Shown here piece by piece: positions 11,961-27,200 of a stretch of 64,000 bases of DNA; position 1 is the stretch's first letter; the number at the start of each line of letters is the position of its first letter. The stretch covers positions 724,501-788,500 of the forward strand of contig JAOTOL010001394.1 of NCBI GenBank assembly GCA_034440575.1, in the 5' to 3' direction. The translations under genes and the position numbers were made by a program. This DNA comes from Imbricaverruca yamaguchii (Eukaryota > Arthropoda > Thecostraca > Neoverrucidae). The notes beneath the pieces are model-generated. The model did no database searches. It was not told the DNA's origin and saw only the letters and a list, made by a program, of their open reading frames with translations.

Positions 11961-12650
11961 TTAATTTTAAAATATAATTAATCATTATTTTGGTGCAACA
12001 TGTGGATTAGTTCTAAGTTGTAGTGGATTGGCTTATACTTATGCTAAGGGGAGCACACTGTACATTGAAATTGCACTGAAAATTATTGATAGGGCACTCA
12101 AGCCACATGTGTTCAGAACGATGGAGCTAATAGGGTTGGGTAGGTAGGTAGATAGGCATTAATGGTTATGTTGGATGTTGGTGAATGGAGTTTTGGGATA
12201 TTAGGGATGTGGTATTGGCTGGGGTGATGAGCGCCTTTTCTCCAGGGCCTTATGGTAACATTACCTTACATACATGGTTATAACCAATAATTTCCCCTAT
12301 AGGTGCTAATTCCTAATTATTGAATGTTTTGAACTGCTTCGTATTTGGGGGGGGGTAAAAGCAGGAAGTGGCATTGAGAAAACAAACTGGTGACATTGGG
12401 AACTAGGAGTAAAAAAGAAGATATTCCTGTTTAAGCGTCATTTCCAACTTAAATCTTGGAATCATAGTATAATGATGAGGCTCCTGTCATCAGGCTACCT
12501 TTGGGGGTGTGCATGCACACAAGTATTGCCTGGGTGTATTCTGTAACTAGTTCACGTAAGCTCTTCGTGCATATAAGTACCATTTGTGTTCAGTTGGGCA
12601 TGACCATCCCCCTTTTCAGCATATTTTTAGATCAACACTATGTGGTTGCA
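11961..12650. other. Intergenic DNA, nothing recognised
   Basis: No motif-bearing frame. It contains a GTAGGTAGGTAG-like stretch near 12140. Confidence 0.4.
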
Positions 12651-14327
12651 TTAACCCGCGCCGCCGTCTCGAGGGGGTCATTAACAACCCCCCCCAATAA
12701 TTTTTTCCGCGGATAGTGAAAGAACGACGCATGGCAGCGCGCGGAAATTTTGCATGCCTTTTCCCACATCAATTTGGCATGTTTTGTCAAAATTTTGATG
12801 TCTGGTCATCTAGGGTCAACGAGATAAATAAGGGCAAGTGAGGTTACCTCCAAAAAGTTGAACTAGTCGTCATGCTTTGACACGCGTCCTGGAGGGCCTC
12901 TGAAAATTACACGCACTGGAGGGGGCGGGTTCCGCCCACTAAGATCTCGGCTCCTATTAAGGCTAGAGCATTGAGTTGGTTGGTTATTTGGGCTTAGGGG
13001 CGCATCGACTGCTTCCGTCATGCAGCGCCCATTTAATGATGGTTTGGACATTGCTAATGATGCAATACAGCTGCCAGATCCGCCATTTGACCTCAGGTCA
13101 CCCATACAGGAACACTTTATCAAGTCATTACCTGCTTCAGTTACCGGAACCGGGCTGTCAACCCGACTGTTCCATCAGGCGGCTCGGCACAATCGTCTTC
13201 GCGAAGAAAGGAGTGAAATACATGAATACAGCATGGAAACGCTTAGGCACACAATGGCAAACAGTAGATTCCCGGATGTGTAGGGAGTAGCATGGAAAGT
13301 GACATCATTCGCATGACAGTCATTTGCATTTATGACATTTTAGTTAACCAAGTTTGGTTTCATTAGCCCGTCATTAACTTGACCTGACTTGCCCTCGGCG
13401 ACCTGACATGACTTTTAAATTATGTAGCATAATAATATGCATCAAACGAGTCGCTGGTGTCGTTAAGAATACATCCATTTTGCCAATATACCGGAGGCAC
13501 ATCAGCGCCGATTTTTGTGGTCTGGCGCTGCGAATTTTGTAACCTTAACGGCCCCCAAGTCGAAAGTGTCGGCCGATTTTCATTTGTCTTGCCCTAAACG
13601 ATGCGCCTGTCATGTCTAAGTAGGTACCCAAACAATGGCGTATATCTGTCGGTAAAATCTGGAGTTATCTACGAAAAACCGGACGGGTGTGCGGATTTCG
13701 CCCCTCCCCCAGGGCGCGTGTTAACGGATGAAGATGTTTTAATGAAACTTTCAGCGTTTGATTATCTTTAGGGATGCAACAAAACGTACGAGGTGACTTT
13801 TCACTTTTTTTCGCTTTTAATTACTTATCAATTTCCATATTTCCCAATTAGTGTTAAGTTGAAAATTCTGGCTGAAGTAAGAATGTTTTATGAGTTCAAG
13901 TTGACTTCGAATAACATTTTTGGTCTCTTCTACCCATTAAAAAAGGAAAGTTAAGGAAAACTGAACGAAAAATTCTGGAATAAAAAAGCTGATTTGTTGG
14001 TCACGAAAATTGTATTGCCCTGGCCGACTTCTCTTTCCTTTTCTCATTCCAATTATCTTTTTCAAGCCTCCCTCAAACTGAACCCTACCCCCAGAGCCAC
14101 AAACATAGTGTAAGTCGTGAAACTCTAGGGCCCATAGTTACGTCACTTTTGGGGGAAACATGATGTGCCGTGGTGTTTGGCCCTACTCATCGAGCGCTTT
14201 CCGATGACACCTACTTAGTTTTCGTGTGACGCTTAGTTTGGAGATTAGATGGGGTCTCTGTCGAACCCCCCCGCACCCCCGAGACGGGGTGTGGGGATCT
14301 GACAGAGAAGAAATGGACCGCAATTAA
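12651..14327 (+). mobile_element. Composite TTAA element: family A split by family B, copy 1
   Basis: Family A starts at TTAACCCG (12651) and ends near the TTAA at 14324. Its own sequence is interrupted at 12877-13724 by family B. In uninterrupted A copies (for example 31239 and 47701) the corresponding site reads GCTTTAACGG. Here the left junction reads CTTTGA then CACGCG and the right junction reads GCGTG then TTAACGG, so B entered at the internal TTAA of A. No transposase is encoded. Confidence 0.8.
12881..13724 (+). mobile_element. Family B non-autonomous TTAA element, nested copy 1
   Basis: Begins CACGCGTCCTGGAGG and ends CCCAGGGCGCGTG before TTAA (13721-13724), giving an inverted repeat of about 15 bases. 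The middle lacks about 200 bases found in the copy at 59628 and carries an 87-codon open frame (13020-13283) that the other copies interrupt with stops. No transposase. Confidence 0.75.
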
Positions 14328-15026
14328 TGACCTAGGCCCTCACCTTTTGCACCTTCCTTATTAATGTTTAATCAGTGCAAAGTAATAACCATATGATGTT
14401 GCTGGAACTCATAGATACACATGTGCCCCCTCCAGTAACTTTGTCCAACCTACCCTAATATAATCAAATGGAATATATGAACTGACGATAGCATAACGTG
14501 TGACGCTGTATGATCAGTGGTCGATGCAACCCAAAGCCCAAATAACCGTTTTATATCTCAGTGTATCCAAAATCGTCAGAAATTGTACGCATGATAATTG
14601 AAATCCTGCTATGCTATTAGAAAAAGGTGACAACATTTCGAATACATTTAACAGGTTGTCTAGAAATCATGTACATTCTTGATTCATGCTCTAACTCCAT
14701 GCATTCCCATTCAGACCAGGTAGCTATGTCCCCTCCACCCCGCGTAAAAAAAAATACACTGGCTCTGGATGAGTACGATTCTGAGATGTTTATTTCCTCC
14801 TAACATGTTAGGCTCCTTCAATCATATTAATGCGTAACTATCGATCTATTGCATTGGCATAGCAGCGGGAGGACCAGATTGGCATGGCAGAGCTACTTTG
14901 TAACATTTGGCATGATGCGTGCATGTAAAGAACGAACATGAGTGGACATACTTTTCTGGACATGCCAAGCGCTGGGTACTAATATCATAGCACTGATCAA
15001 AGCACCCCTAAATTAAAATAACTAAC
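14328..15026. other. Intergenic DNA, nothing recognised
   Basis: No supported gene or repeat. Confidence 0.4.
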
Positions 15027-15029
15027 TAA

Positions 15030-15335
15030 TAGTCCAGGCATTATTTGATATCACCTCAGACAAATTGCAACAGAAAGTCTGTCAACTGTTTTATACCCAG
15101 AAATGTGTCCTCTATAACATATCAAAAGTCTTAAGGAATCCTGGTGGTGGAAAGTGCCATGGCAGCCATTTTTAAAAATGGCCGCCATAAACCTTATATT
15201 TCCCAATATCTCCGCTTCTAAATAACATAGAGGTTTTATTTCTATATTTTGTGTTTACTAAGTGCTAAACATATATTTTCTGGGACCAGGAATCCAATGA
15301 CACACATTTGAATGAGCTACACCTGACCAAAAAGC
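15030..15335 (+). repeat. Left TIR of Academ-like transposon
   Basis: Inverted match to 18055-18351. It contains a conserved internal hairpin-like string CCATTTTTAAAAATGG (15174-15189). Confidence 0.85.
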
Positions 15336-15498
15336 AATATTCGATGGACGACATACATATATAGGTCATAATTATTATAATACTGCATGTAGTTACCATA
15401 CCATACCCTCAGAACATCGCCTCAGACTACCATAGTCGATACATGTACAGAAGCATTGATCAGTCTTCCTCAAACAGTCTAGTCATCGTGATCACTCA

Positions 15499-18045
15499 TC
15501 AGTCCAGTCCTCCACTGCTTTCCCACCAACCCCAGTCGTCTGGCCGTGGCTCATTAGCTGCAATGCCCTTCCACTGCTGGACCTGGTAGTAGACACGAAG
15601 GCTGTGGTGTTTTGCTGCTGCTGATGTGGGCGGTAGACTTTGGGGTTGCACATGAAAAGTGTTGGAGGCGACCTTCTGGCAGAACCGTTTATGTCGCACC
15701 ACGTTGAGTGACTCTCCAGGCTTCCCATTGTGCAGGCATGCCAGGGCTTTCTCTCCTGCTTCTACAACATCATCGGTGGACGCTGCCTGTCTGACAAACA
15801 CATTGGCTTGTTCACGGAAGTGCGCACTGGTTTTGAATTTGTTGAGAGAAGCTCCCTTGCCAATGCCATACACGCGGGAAGTAGTATCACATCCCAGGAG
15901 AGCGTGCATGAAGAAGATGTGCTGTGATACATCGGGGCCTAACTGCTCCTTGAGAGACTTCGTGTTCCAGACACGCGGTTTCTTCACATTATTATTTGGC
16001 TCGGGTTGGAAGAACAGGTCACATGACTTGAGGTTGGTGTGGTAGATGAGCAGGATGAGCAGATCTGTGTCATCTCCGATAAGCACAGTATCAGTGGTGG
16101 CTGCGGACCTCACTGCCTTCTGCACTGCACTGCACTATCAGCGTCACCTGCAGCATGATGTGTCTGGCAGTTATGTGCCCGTAGTTTGGCGCTGAGCATA
16201 TTGATGAAGCGCTGCTTGTTTGTCTTGTTTGCCAGGAATTATTCCTTCTTCATTGTGACCTGCATATCTTCATCAAACGTCACCGTTGCTCCAGCATTCC
16301 CTATCGTACGTCTCTGGTGTGTAGTGTCCTTTGTTGATGTACCATCATAGCCATCAAACACGACTGTTGCCTGTCCATACTTCTTTGTGACATACTCTGT
16401 GTATTGCGTGCAGATACCTTTGTATGTTGAGTCACGTGCCCATGGAATGCGCTGGACTAGTGCCCCACCATCCAACACTTAGTGGACTTGGCCTGTGATT
16501 CCTGGTGCATCGTGTGTCAGGAGTGTCCAGATAGCATCTGCTAGCACTGGCTTCTGTGCCTGTCGGAGCGGCAGTGTTGAATCAAACAGAGCTGGTGGGT
16601 AACTGCACAGCTCATATTTCAGCACAGACTCCAGATCATTTGTAGCTTTTGCAGCAATTGTCAGTCGCTGGAAAAGCAGCTGGGAATCCACCTGTACTGC
16701 CTCCCCATCTATCTTTACTGCCGATTTCGCAGCCAAGGTGATGGCCTGATCTTTTCTCTTGAATGTGTAGTCAGCAACAATTTGTCCATCCATGTTGGTC
16801 AGGATAGCTGTTCCAACAGTTTTCGCTGAGTCAACATTGACTGTGCTGGTTGCATGCACCCCTGTCGAGATGCTGCGCAACCTCGGATCTGAGCTGAAGG
16901 GTGTTATCTCTTGCAGATAGCTGATAACCGCTTGTGTGTCTTTCATGTCACGTGCTTGTCTAGCATTTGTCATGTCCTTATTTTGTTCACCAGTGTTGTA
17001 GTTGACACATGTGAGCTGCTGCATAGCATTGCTGACATCAGCACAGGCAGGCATGGAGAACAGCCATACGAGACGCTGTTGCTCTGCCATGCCTCGTCCT
17101 CTCGTCAGGCCACCGCTGGTCTTCATACTCCTCATCAGGACCTGCTCGATGGTGAGATCTACAGACAGACCAGCCTATAGGCGATCACTTCTTCTGACAA
17201 CATGGAACCCTTCTTCGAATCGTTGGTACACATCTGGATATTCATCCTTGAGCTTGCTCATCCGCTGCACATAGAGGCGGGCTGATTTGGTGTAGAGGTT
17301 GTGCCCAGAGGCTGCCAGGTAGGGCGGCATTTCTGACACTTCAAGGTGCAACGCCCAGTTGCCGATGCGCTCTGCTCTGACAAACTTCCGTAGTATGTCC
17401 ACCATCTCCATGTACTGTAGCCAAAGTGTTGCAGTCCTAGAGGACTTCAAGGATTCGGTTTTTGCCCTGAGGAGCTCCTTGATCCTGGTTAACACATCAA
17501 CTTTGCAGAACTCCTCTGCAGACACAGAACCTTCCATCAGGTTCTTGTAGAGGGCAGCAAGTTCATCAAGATCAGTGTTTCCAGTTCCGTCTGTCGTAGG
17601 CTCATCATCTGGTGACGCTGCTTCCTCATTGGTCTCCTCCACTTCATGTGGCACTGCAGATGGTTGAGGGAGTGGCACACCAAGTGCGTCTGACAAAATC
17701 AGGGCATTCAGTGGTGCATCAACAAGGAGATGTCCTCGTACTGCTCGTGCAATAGTCTTGCCTGTCATCATGTGTACCACCGCGTTGTCTGCGCAGATTA
17801 ACTCCAAGACTTCCTGCAGACCTGATCCAGCCATGAGATGCACGATGCTTCCCAAGAAACTCATTTCTGTGTGAAAGCCCCCAGGCGCAAGACTATGTCA
17901 TTCAAGACACTTCCTGTGGGCTCAGTCTCGATGATCATGAGAGCTTTCCACCACAGTGGTTGGTCAAAGGTGATGATGGGCGTAACACCATGGTGACGAG
18001 CATGCTCACACACGAACTTCAATGTGGAATTTTGAAAAATGGCTA
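15499..18045 (-). pseudogene. XPG-like nuclease-domain transposon protein, broken
   Basis: A long minus-strand gene reads from about 18045 to 15499, roughly 850 codons, broken by a frameshift near 17878, in-frame stops at 17175-17177, 16479-16481 and near 16239, and a 5-base (GCAGT) duplication near 16130. Landmarks in order: TFDQPLWWK (near 17970), MSFLGSIVHLM (17864), WLQYMEMVDILRKF, GHNLYTKSARLY, GGLTRGRGM (near 17110), VLDGGALVQR, VVFDGYDG, LIGDDTDLLILL (near 16075), LGCDTTSRVYGIGKG and PPTSAAAKHHSLRVYYQVQ. The last acidic motifs resemble the metal-binding core and helix-hairpin region of XPG/FEN nucleases. The family is widespread as uncharacterised multicopy proteins in invertebrates. 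The N-terminus is missing, and no transposase catalytic triad was identified by eye. Confidence 0.75.
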
Positions 18046-18054
18046 ACTTTTTCG

Positions 18055-18351
18055 CTTTTGTTCAGGTTTAGCTTATTGAAATGTGTGTCATTGGATTCCT
18101 GGCCCCAGAAAATATATGTTTAGCACTTGAAATGAAAGCTCTATGTTATTTAAAAGCGGAGATATTGGGAAATATAAGGTTTATGGCGGCCATTTTAAAA
18201 AATGGCTGCCATGGCACTTTCCACCACTAGGATTCCTTAAGACTTTTGATATGTCATAGAGGACACATTTGTGGGTATGAAACAGCTGACAGACTTTCTG
18301 TTGCAATTTGTCCGAGGTTGACCACAATTTTTTCACGAAATGCCTGGACTA
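18055..18351 (-). repeat. Right TIR of Academ-like transposon
   Basis: Inverted copy of 15030-15335. It ends AATGCCTGGACTA at 18351 and is followed by TAA. Confidence 0.85.
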
Positions 18352-18354
18352 TAA

Positions 18355-20365
18355 CCTAACATACAAAGCAAACTATGTATCATCTTGCGGCTGTTACATC
18401 TACGATGTATTATCATGTTGATTGATTGTACCAGATGCAAAACTAACTTAGCCCAGCATAACCTAGCCCAGATTAACTTAACCGAAAATATCCCGCCAAA
18501 ACATGCAGCCAAAATATGCAGCCAAAATTGTTCAAGGTGCTCTAAATAATATGCGTAAGGAAGTAAGTAAAATACGTAATAAATGTAAGCATGGAACTTT
18601 AAATACCTTCAGCTGCACAAAACAAAATAGACAAGTGTTGCAACGGGGTGTGGGCAACACCATCATCTTATCGACTGTTGGTGATTTTCCTAGCATCTTT
18701 CCATACAACAATCTGCATGGGAAAGTCTTGGTGTATAGTAATAAAATTGATATAGCACTGTTTTAAATTACTTTGCAACCAGGGGTGTTGTTTTGCCTAC
18801 GTTTAATGATGAACGTGTCCTCTCAATGTTCTTTGCCCCATGATAATTTAATCTTGTAGCATGGGACCCTATAGAGTATGACTCTTAATCCATTTGTGCC
18901 CTCCCAATGCCTTCAAGTATGGTGTTTTTCCCAAATCATTTTGAGAAGCCAGCAATCATATTTGGAACCATATGTTTCATGCACTTGTCACGTGCCAAGC
19001 TTTACGCGTGTCCTGAACTTACAAAGACTACTATTGTTAGGAGTAGTGTAGCATTGAAGCAACACCGAGCTGCACCTTTTATCATTACTGAGGTCTGAGA
19101 ATTGGGTCAAGAAATGACCATGAAAATAAGTGAGCATTAAATTTGGAGGGATCAGCAATTATTTGTGTGAGCAATGATTTATCTTAAACTGGCCTGTGTC
19201 CAGGTGGTCAGCCAATTTCTAGGTGGTCAGTTTGGCAGTAGGCTACCAAACTGATGATCTTAACATGCTTAATGTTGATTTTTCCCAACGATTTCATAAA
19301 ATGCAAAGTGATACCTGAATGGCGCGAGACCCCCTCGAGGTCCAAGGTTCAAACTCCACCTCAGTTCATTGAACATCCACAACATCAGTGCGACAACACA
19401 TCATCGATGCATTAAGCACATGCATATACAACACGGGCTCCCTGCTCCCATCGGAATCACTAGCATGGTCAGTATTTGTTCCATGAGTGGAAATTAAGAC
19501 ATAACTAATGAGGACATAAGTATTGTTAGCTCGGGTAAAAGCGTAACTTCTTATCTCCCCGAGCATAAGTGTTTCATAATTGGTGCATTGAAAATTAGTT
19601 TCATAGAAGGGTGTTCATAACATGGGTGGGCCCACACTGTTGCGCCTTTTCACACCTTCATACATCCGTGAATGCCAGGACGGAAAAATATGTGGAAAAT
19701 TTGGGGACAGAAGAAAGTCTAGCAACAGTCCTGACCAGCTACGCCGAACACAGAGCATCCCGCATTATTTTTCTCGACCGGCGCCACCCCTGTGCAAGAC
19801 GACGCGACTAGTACCGCTGGAACGGCCGTCATCACAGCAATTGCTGGGCCGTCTTTTCCCGCTGGTTCGACCGTGGCCACTGATGCAGCTGTGGCCATGC
19901 CATTGGGACGGATGCTTCTGCTTGAATTGTCGTCACCGCTGGAACTTCCGTCACCGCTATAACAGCTATTGTCGCTGAGTTGCGACCAAATGAACGGCCG
20001 CCACTGCTTAGGTGACGGTAGCTGTTGGACAGCCGTACCTACTTAGATCGAGTTTTTTTGTCCTAAAAAAAATAAAAGTGTCGCAACAGTTGACACCACT
20101 TGTTAGGATGGATGTTCATCATAACGCAAGCGTTCAGATGATTTTCGCCTATTTTGGTCCTCCGTATTAATCGCTTCCCCTCCTTTCGGCACACATCTCT
20201 GACACTTTGGCTCTGTTCACCCTCCCTGACTTTTAATGGACGTTCGCAATCATCGTTCTCGGCAATGTTTATGTATCTCAGGGATGTTTTGTTCTGAAGT
20301 GAGCCCCCGGTATTCTTTGCACACATAACCAGTTCTCAAGCACACGCTTATCTCTCAGTGAGCGT
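18355..20365. other. Intergenic DNA, nothing recognised
   Basis: Contains AACCTAGCCCAG-type strings near 18440-18480. Open frames are short and carry no recognisable domain. Confidence 0.4.
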
Positions 20366-20369
20366 CGAT

Positions 20370-21880
20370 CCCTCAGTTTCCCCTCCCAAAGCCCAAGGGT
20401 ATCTCAGTCTGGTCTCTTCTGGCACTCAAGGGCCCTATTCATACTCTAGATGTTGTCTCCATCTTGCATCTGCCATTCCTAGTTCTCGACAATCATGTTT
20501 AGGTTTCAGGGGCATCGAGCTCTCAGGCAGGCTTCACACACACAAAGGCCACATGCACAAGAAACATCGCCAGCTCTCGGAATTCCTATTAGCCCGTAAG
20601 TGGCTCTGTTCATTCTTCTGGGTCTATCCCAGCCTTGTTAATCTGATATGGGCCCCTTGCTGAATCTGTTGATCTTGTTAATCCAATAGGGGCCCCGTTC
20701 AATCTGAGGAGAATCCCAGTCCAATCACCTCTCGCGCTTAGAGGCCCTCTTAACCCTCAGGATCCTTTTGCCTTCAAGGGGCCATCACAGTCCTCAATAG
20801 CCTTGTCTAGCTCTCACAACAGGTGAATTGCAGCTCTGAGATTGACCCTCAGCCTTCAGGGTCCATCTCAGGGCGCGATCAAGAGCATCTCCAACAAGGC
20901 GGTCGCCCGGAGGGCCTCTCTGACTCGCCTTGGGATGGGTGCAGATGCCCCTTGACCCATTGGCTACGCTTTTTAACAGTTCAGTTCTCCTCCATGGGCT
21001 TAGAGTCCCTTGACGTAGTACCTTGAACCCTCCGCTTTGGTCCGGATAGTGTGTATGGCTTTGGAGTACCTTTATCGGCCTAAGGAACGCTGTCAGCTCT
21101 GGGTCCATTCCATCAGCGTGACCAGAAGCCGACTCAGCGGCCCAGCACGTCCCGTCAGCTTTCGGCTCGGAGGCTTTCTTTCAGGCCTTAGGACATTCGA
21201 TACTGCCAGAAGCTTCTTTCTTTTTAGCAGCTTGGACCTCCTTCATCACTCCAGGATCCCATGTTCTGCTTCACCCATATGCCTGCCCCTTCTTACCGGT
21301 TTCGAAACCTTTCCGATGGATCGGGGTCCTCTCGCGGCTATGTATCAGCTCAGGGGCCCTACTTAGAAATCGGGGCGGAGATGGCCGAGTGGTTAAGGTG
21401 TCGGGCTATGGGTACCAAAGATCCAGGGTTAGACACTAGCGCTACTCAGGACATTTCCCAATCCCGCGGCCCACCGGCGAAACAGTGCGGGCGGCGCCAT
21501 TAGCCGTGAATGTGCATAAAGTGTGTCGTGAACCAACCAATAAACTCCTTAGAGATCCAGGACCTCTTCTGTCAGACAGCAGCTTTCACTTTCAACGGCT
21601 TGGGCTCCATCTATCAGTGCAGAGGCTCCTGCACGGCTTGAACCTATGGGTTGGCCCAGGGGCCCTTTCGGATGACACGAGGTCATCTTCGGCAACTGGA
21701 GCCCCTCCATAGCCTCATGGGTCGTCATTAACGATCCAGGGCGTTTTCCGTGAGGCGGTATGCCCATTTTCAAAAGCGTTCGACCTCCCCATCAAATAAT
21801 AGACTTCCTTTGGCTTAAGCACCGCCATCAGCCCAGGGGTCCTTTAGATTGGTTCAGAGCCCCATTCGTCAGGCCGGGAC
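20370..21880 (+). repeat. Diverged GGGCCC/CTCAGG-rich repeat block
   Basis: Strings such as GGGCCC, GGGGCCC, CTCAGG and TTCAGGG recur at irregular spacing of roughly 40-50 bases, including near 20430, 20650, 20690, 20850, 21350, 21655 and 21840. This fits an old, diverged minisatellite. A SINE interrupts it at 21373-21545. No gene is supported here. Confidence 0.4.
21373..21545 (+). mobile_element. tRNA-Leu/Ser-like SINE
   Basis: The head has ATGGCCGAGTGGTTAAGG, the A-box and D-arm form of tRNA-Leu/Ser, and a diverged B box (GGGTTAGACAC) about 50 bases later. The 3' part has a short inverted pair (CCGCGGCCCACCGG region) and a tail, CCAACCAATAAAC. The last 45 bases are shared exactly with 42493-42537, which identifies a dispersed family. 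Confidence 0.7.
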
Positions 21881-21885
21881 AATGT

Positions 21886-24193
<2,308 letters not shown>

Positions 24194-24239
24194 TGGTTAT
24201 TGGTCTTACGACACATCGACCGTTGAGTCATGTAGCGTC

Positions 24240-27200
24240 GCCAATCTCTCACGCCGATTGGTCGCGGCGAAGAGTAGCGACAGGTCAGACTCGAACCCAC
24301 AAACGCGCGCCGGGACTGGGCCGCGCCCCTGTGACTCGGCCGGTGGTGCGGCGGGAGTGCTCCCGCGTGGAAGGCGCGCCAGGCGCGGCCTCCGGCGGCG
24401 CGGAGACGTGATGGCGGGGATGGAGGCAGAGGTAGCGGGGATTTTTTTACGAGTGATTCATTTAAACGTGCGCTCTTTTATTCCAAAATTAGATGGTGTA
24501 AATCAGCTAATCAGTGACAGCGATATTGATGTCTTCTGCTTTTCGGAAACGCACCTGCCTTCAAACCATCCAAATGAAGCCATCTGCATACCCGGTTTTT
24601 ACATTGAGAGAGCCGATAGACGCTGCGATGAGGAGCGGACGTCCACAGAGAGTTGGGGTGGCGTCGCCATCGCCGTCCGAGAGTGCTACGGAGTCCAGCT
24701 ACTGACACCCCCTCCTGGACCACTTCGCTCCGGCCTGGAGTCCCTTTGGATCCGGGTGAAGCTCCGGCGCGATACCTCTGTCATCGTAGGCTGCCTTTAC
24801 CACCCGCCCAGTGGAATCGTAGGTGCTGATCTGGATGATTTGGAGCACCAAATTGACTTCGCAACCAGCCATGGCTTGCCTTTATTCGCGATGGGGAATG
24901 TGAATATCGATTTGTTAGACGCTTCAAAACCAGGGGTTGAACGTTTCAACACCATTTTGAACGACTCGTGTCTGCATCAACTCGTGAAGAAGCCCACGCG
25001 CGTACAGACGGTTAACCTCCGGGATGGCACACGGCGCACTTCAAAAACGCTTCTCGACATCGCGATCTCCAACGCCACCGACAAAATTTTGGCTTGTGAC
25101 GTCATGGAGGTGCACATCAGTGACCACCGCGCAGTCACAGTCACAGCTAAAATAAATCGTCCGTCGTTCCAACGCCAAAGGATCACTTTTCAGCGCACCC
25201 GTCACCTCCTCCCTGGTCAGCTGCCCCTAGCTTTTCTCATGGTGGTCTGGTCTGGCCTGTATGAGCCCAACACAGTTGACGACAAGTGGGACGCATGGTT
25301 GAACATCTGGAAATGCGTCATAGATGCCCACTGCCCTACCGTCACGAAGTTCGTGAATCGCCGCTCAGTGCCACCCTGGATCGCTGAGAATGCTGACCTC
25401 CGCGCCCTGACTCTCCGACGTGACTGTGCTCACAGCCAAGCGGACCGATCTGGGAGTGACGAGGATTGGCGACTATACCATGAGCTAAATCAACGGACCT
25501 CCACTGAGCTCGTGGTCGCCAAAAGCCGTTTCTTTGATCAGACTTTGAAAGAAAATGACAACGTCTGGCCGCACGTTCGACGTCATCTCTTTCAGAAGAA
25601 GACAACTCCACCATCAACTGAACCATCATGTTCCAACCAAGAGAAAGAGTTGTTCGCTGATGACCAAAACCGGCATTTTTCTTCAACTGGCAAGCGTGCG
25701 GCTGCTGCTTTGCATTCTTTAAGGGATTTAGGCCCAAATGCAGCTCATCAACCTCGCCCTCCGCGCGTTGTTAGCTCAGCATTCAAGCTGAAGCCCGCCA
25801 CTATTCCCGAACTCTCTCATGCCCTGCGTGATTTAAATCCTACCAGTTCTCGTGGTACCGACAATGTATCCCTGAAATTGCTCAATATGTCGTTTCCTTC
25901 GGTGTGTGTTCATATTTTGCACATAATCAACTTCCGTTTATCGTCATGTACTTTTCCGGAACTGTGGAAGTTGGCTGAAATCGTATCAATCTTCAAGAAA
26001 GGCTGCCCTGACGATCCCAAGTGTTATAGGCCCATCTCGATCTTGAGTAGCGTGTCAAAACTGTGCGAGAAGATAGTAGTCAACCAGCTCACTGCGTATC
26101 TCCACCGAAATTGTCTTCTTAACAACTCGCAACATGCCTATCGACCACTTCACTCTACTGAAACTGCCCTTGCTGATGTAGTAGTTTATATCACAAATTG
26201 CATCGAAAGGCGCCGCGTTTGTCTGCTCCCAGCAGTAGATTTGTCTAGTGCCTTCGATTGCGTGTCTCATAGCCGACTCTTAACGAAATTAGAGTGTACG
26301 GCATCGACAGCTCTTGGTTTAGATCTTACCTTTCAAATCGCAGACAGGTAGTTAGGCCCGGAAAACTTGTATGCAACGTATCCTGTGGTGTTTCACAAGG
26401 AAGTTTGTGCGGTCCAATTTTGTTTTTGTTGTACACAAATGATCTTCTCTCGCACATAGGTGATGTCTTTAAAGTTGTTGCTTACGCTGACGACACACAG
26501 GCGATGTTGTCATCGAAATTGGATGACATAATGTATGCAAAACGTCGTCTCGAATCGTGCTTGGAAACTATGAGCTGGTGGTACCGTGTAAATCTTCTCA
26601 AGCTCAACCCATCTCAAACGCAATTTGTGATTTTTGGTTCTCGCCAGATGATCGCGCGGCTACCTAGCATCAGCCTCTCTGTTCTTGGATCGGATATTTC
26701 ACGTGTCTCATCTATCAAGAACCTGGGTGTGACCATGGACGAATCGCTAACATGGAGTGAACAAATTGGCGACATTGCTAAGAAATGTAACCGCATTATC
26801 TTTTCTCTAGCCAAGCATGTACGTTCTCTTACTGAAGAAACGCTGTCGAAGTTAGTGCTTTCACTGGTTTTCCCCCATGTATTGTACTGTTGCTCAATCT
26901 GGTTTGCTGCATGTGACACCGAACGCGTGAGAATCCAAAAAGTCATAATGCGGGCGGCTATGATCATAACTAGGACCTCAAGCTATGGCCATATATCGCA
27001 TGTTATCGAGCGGTTAGGCTGGCCTAGCTTTCAACGCTCTGTCGACATTAGGGATTGTTCACTGGTTCATCTTGCAGTGCATCACTCGGGAGCACCTAAA
27101 ACCCTGCGTGATCTTGTGACATTGAAAAGTGATGTCAGCTCTCGATCTACGCGATCAACACCGTTTTCAGTAGAGCACCCACGCCTGAAAACTTCTTTTG

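Larger units (their letters stand above)
15030..18351 (-). mobile_element. 3.3-kb DNA transposon, Academ-like
   Basis: The ends are inverted copies starting TAGTCCAGGCATT (15030-15335 and 18055-18351). The 3-base TAA at 15027-15029 and 18352-18354 is a candidate target duplication. Inside, on the minus strand, is a pseudogene with XPG-like nuclease motifs. Academ-type transposons are known for 3- to 4-bp TSDs and XPG-like nuclease domains, so that assignment is reasonable but inferred from motifs. The coding part starts directly at the right TIR, which suggests an internal deletion of the 5' part of the gene. Confidence 0.75.

Noticed and set aside
21373..21450. Functional tRNA-Leu or tRNA-Ser gene
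   Set aside because: The B box is diverged and no acceptor stem closes. The shared tail shows it is a SINE.
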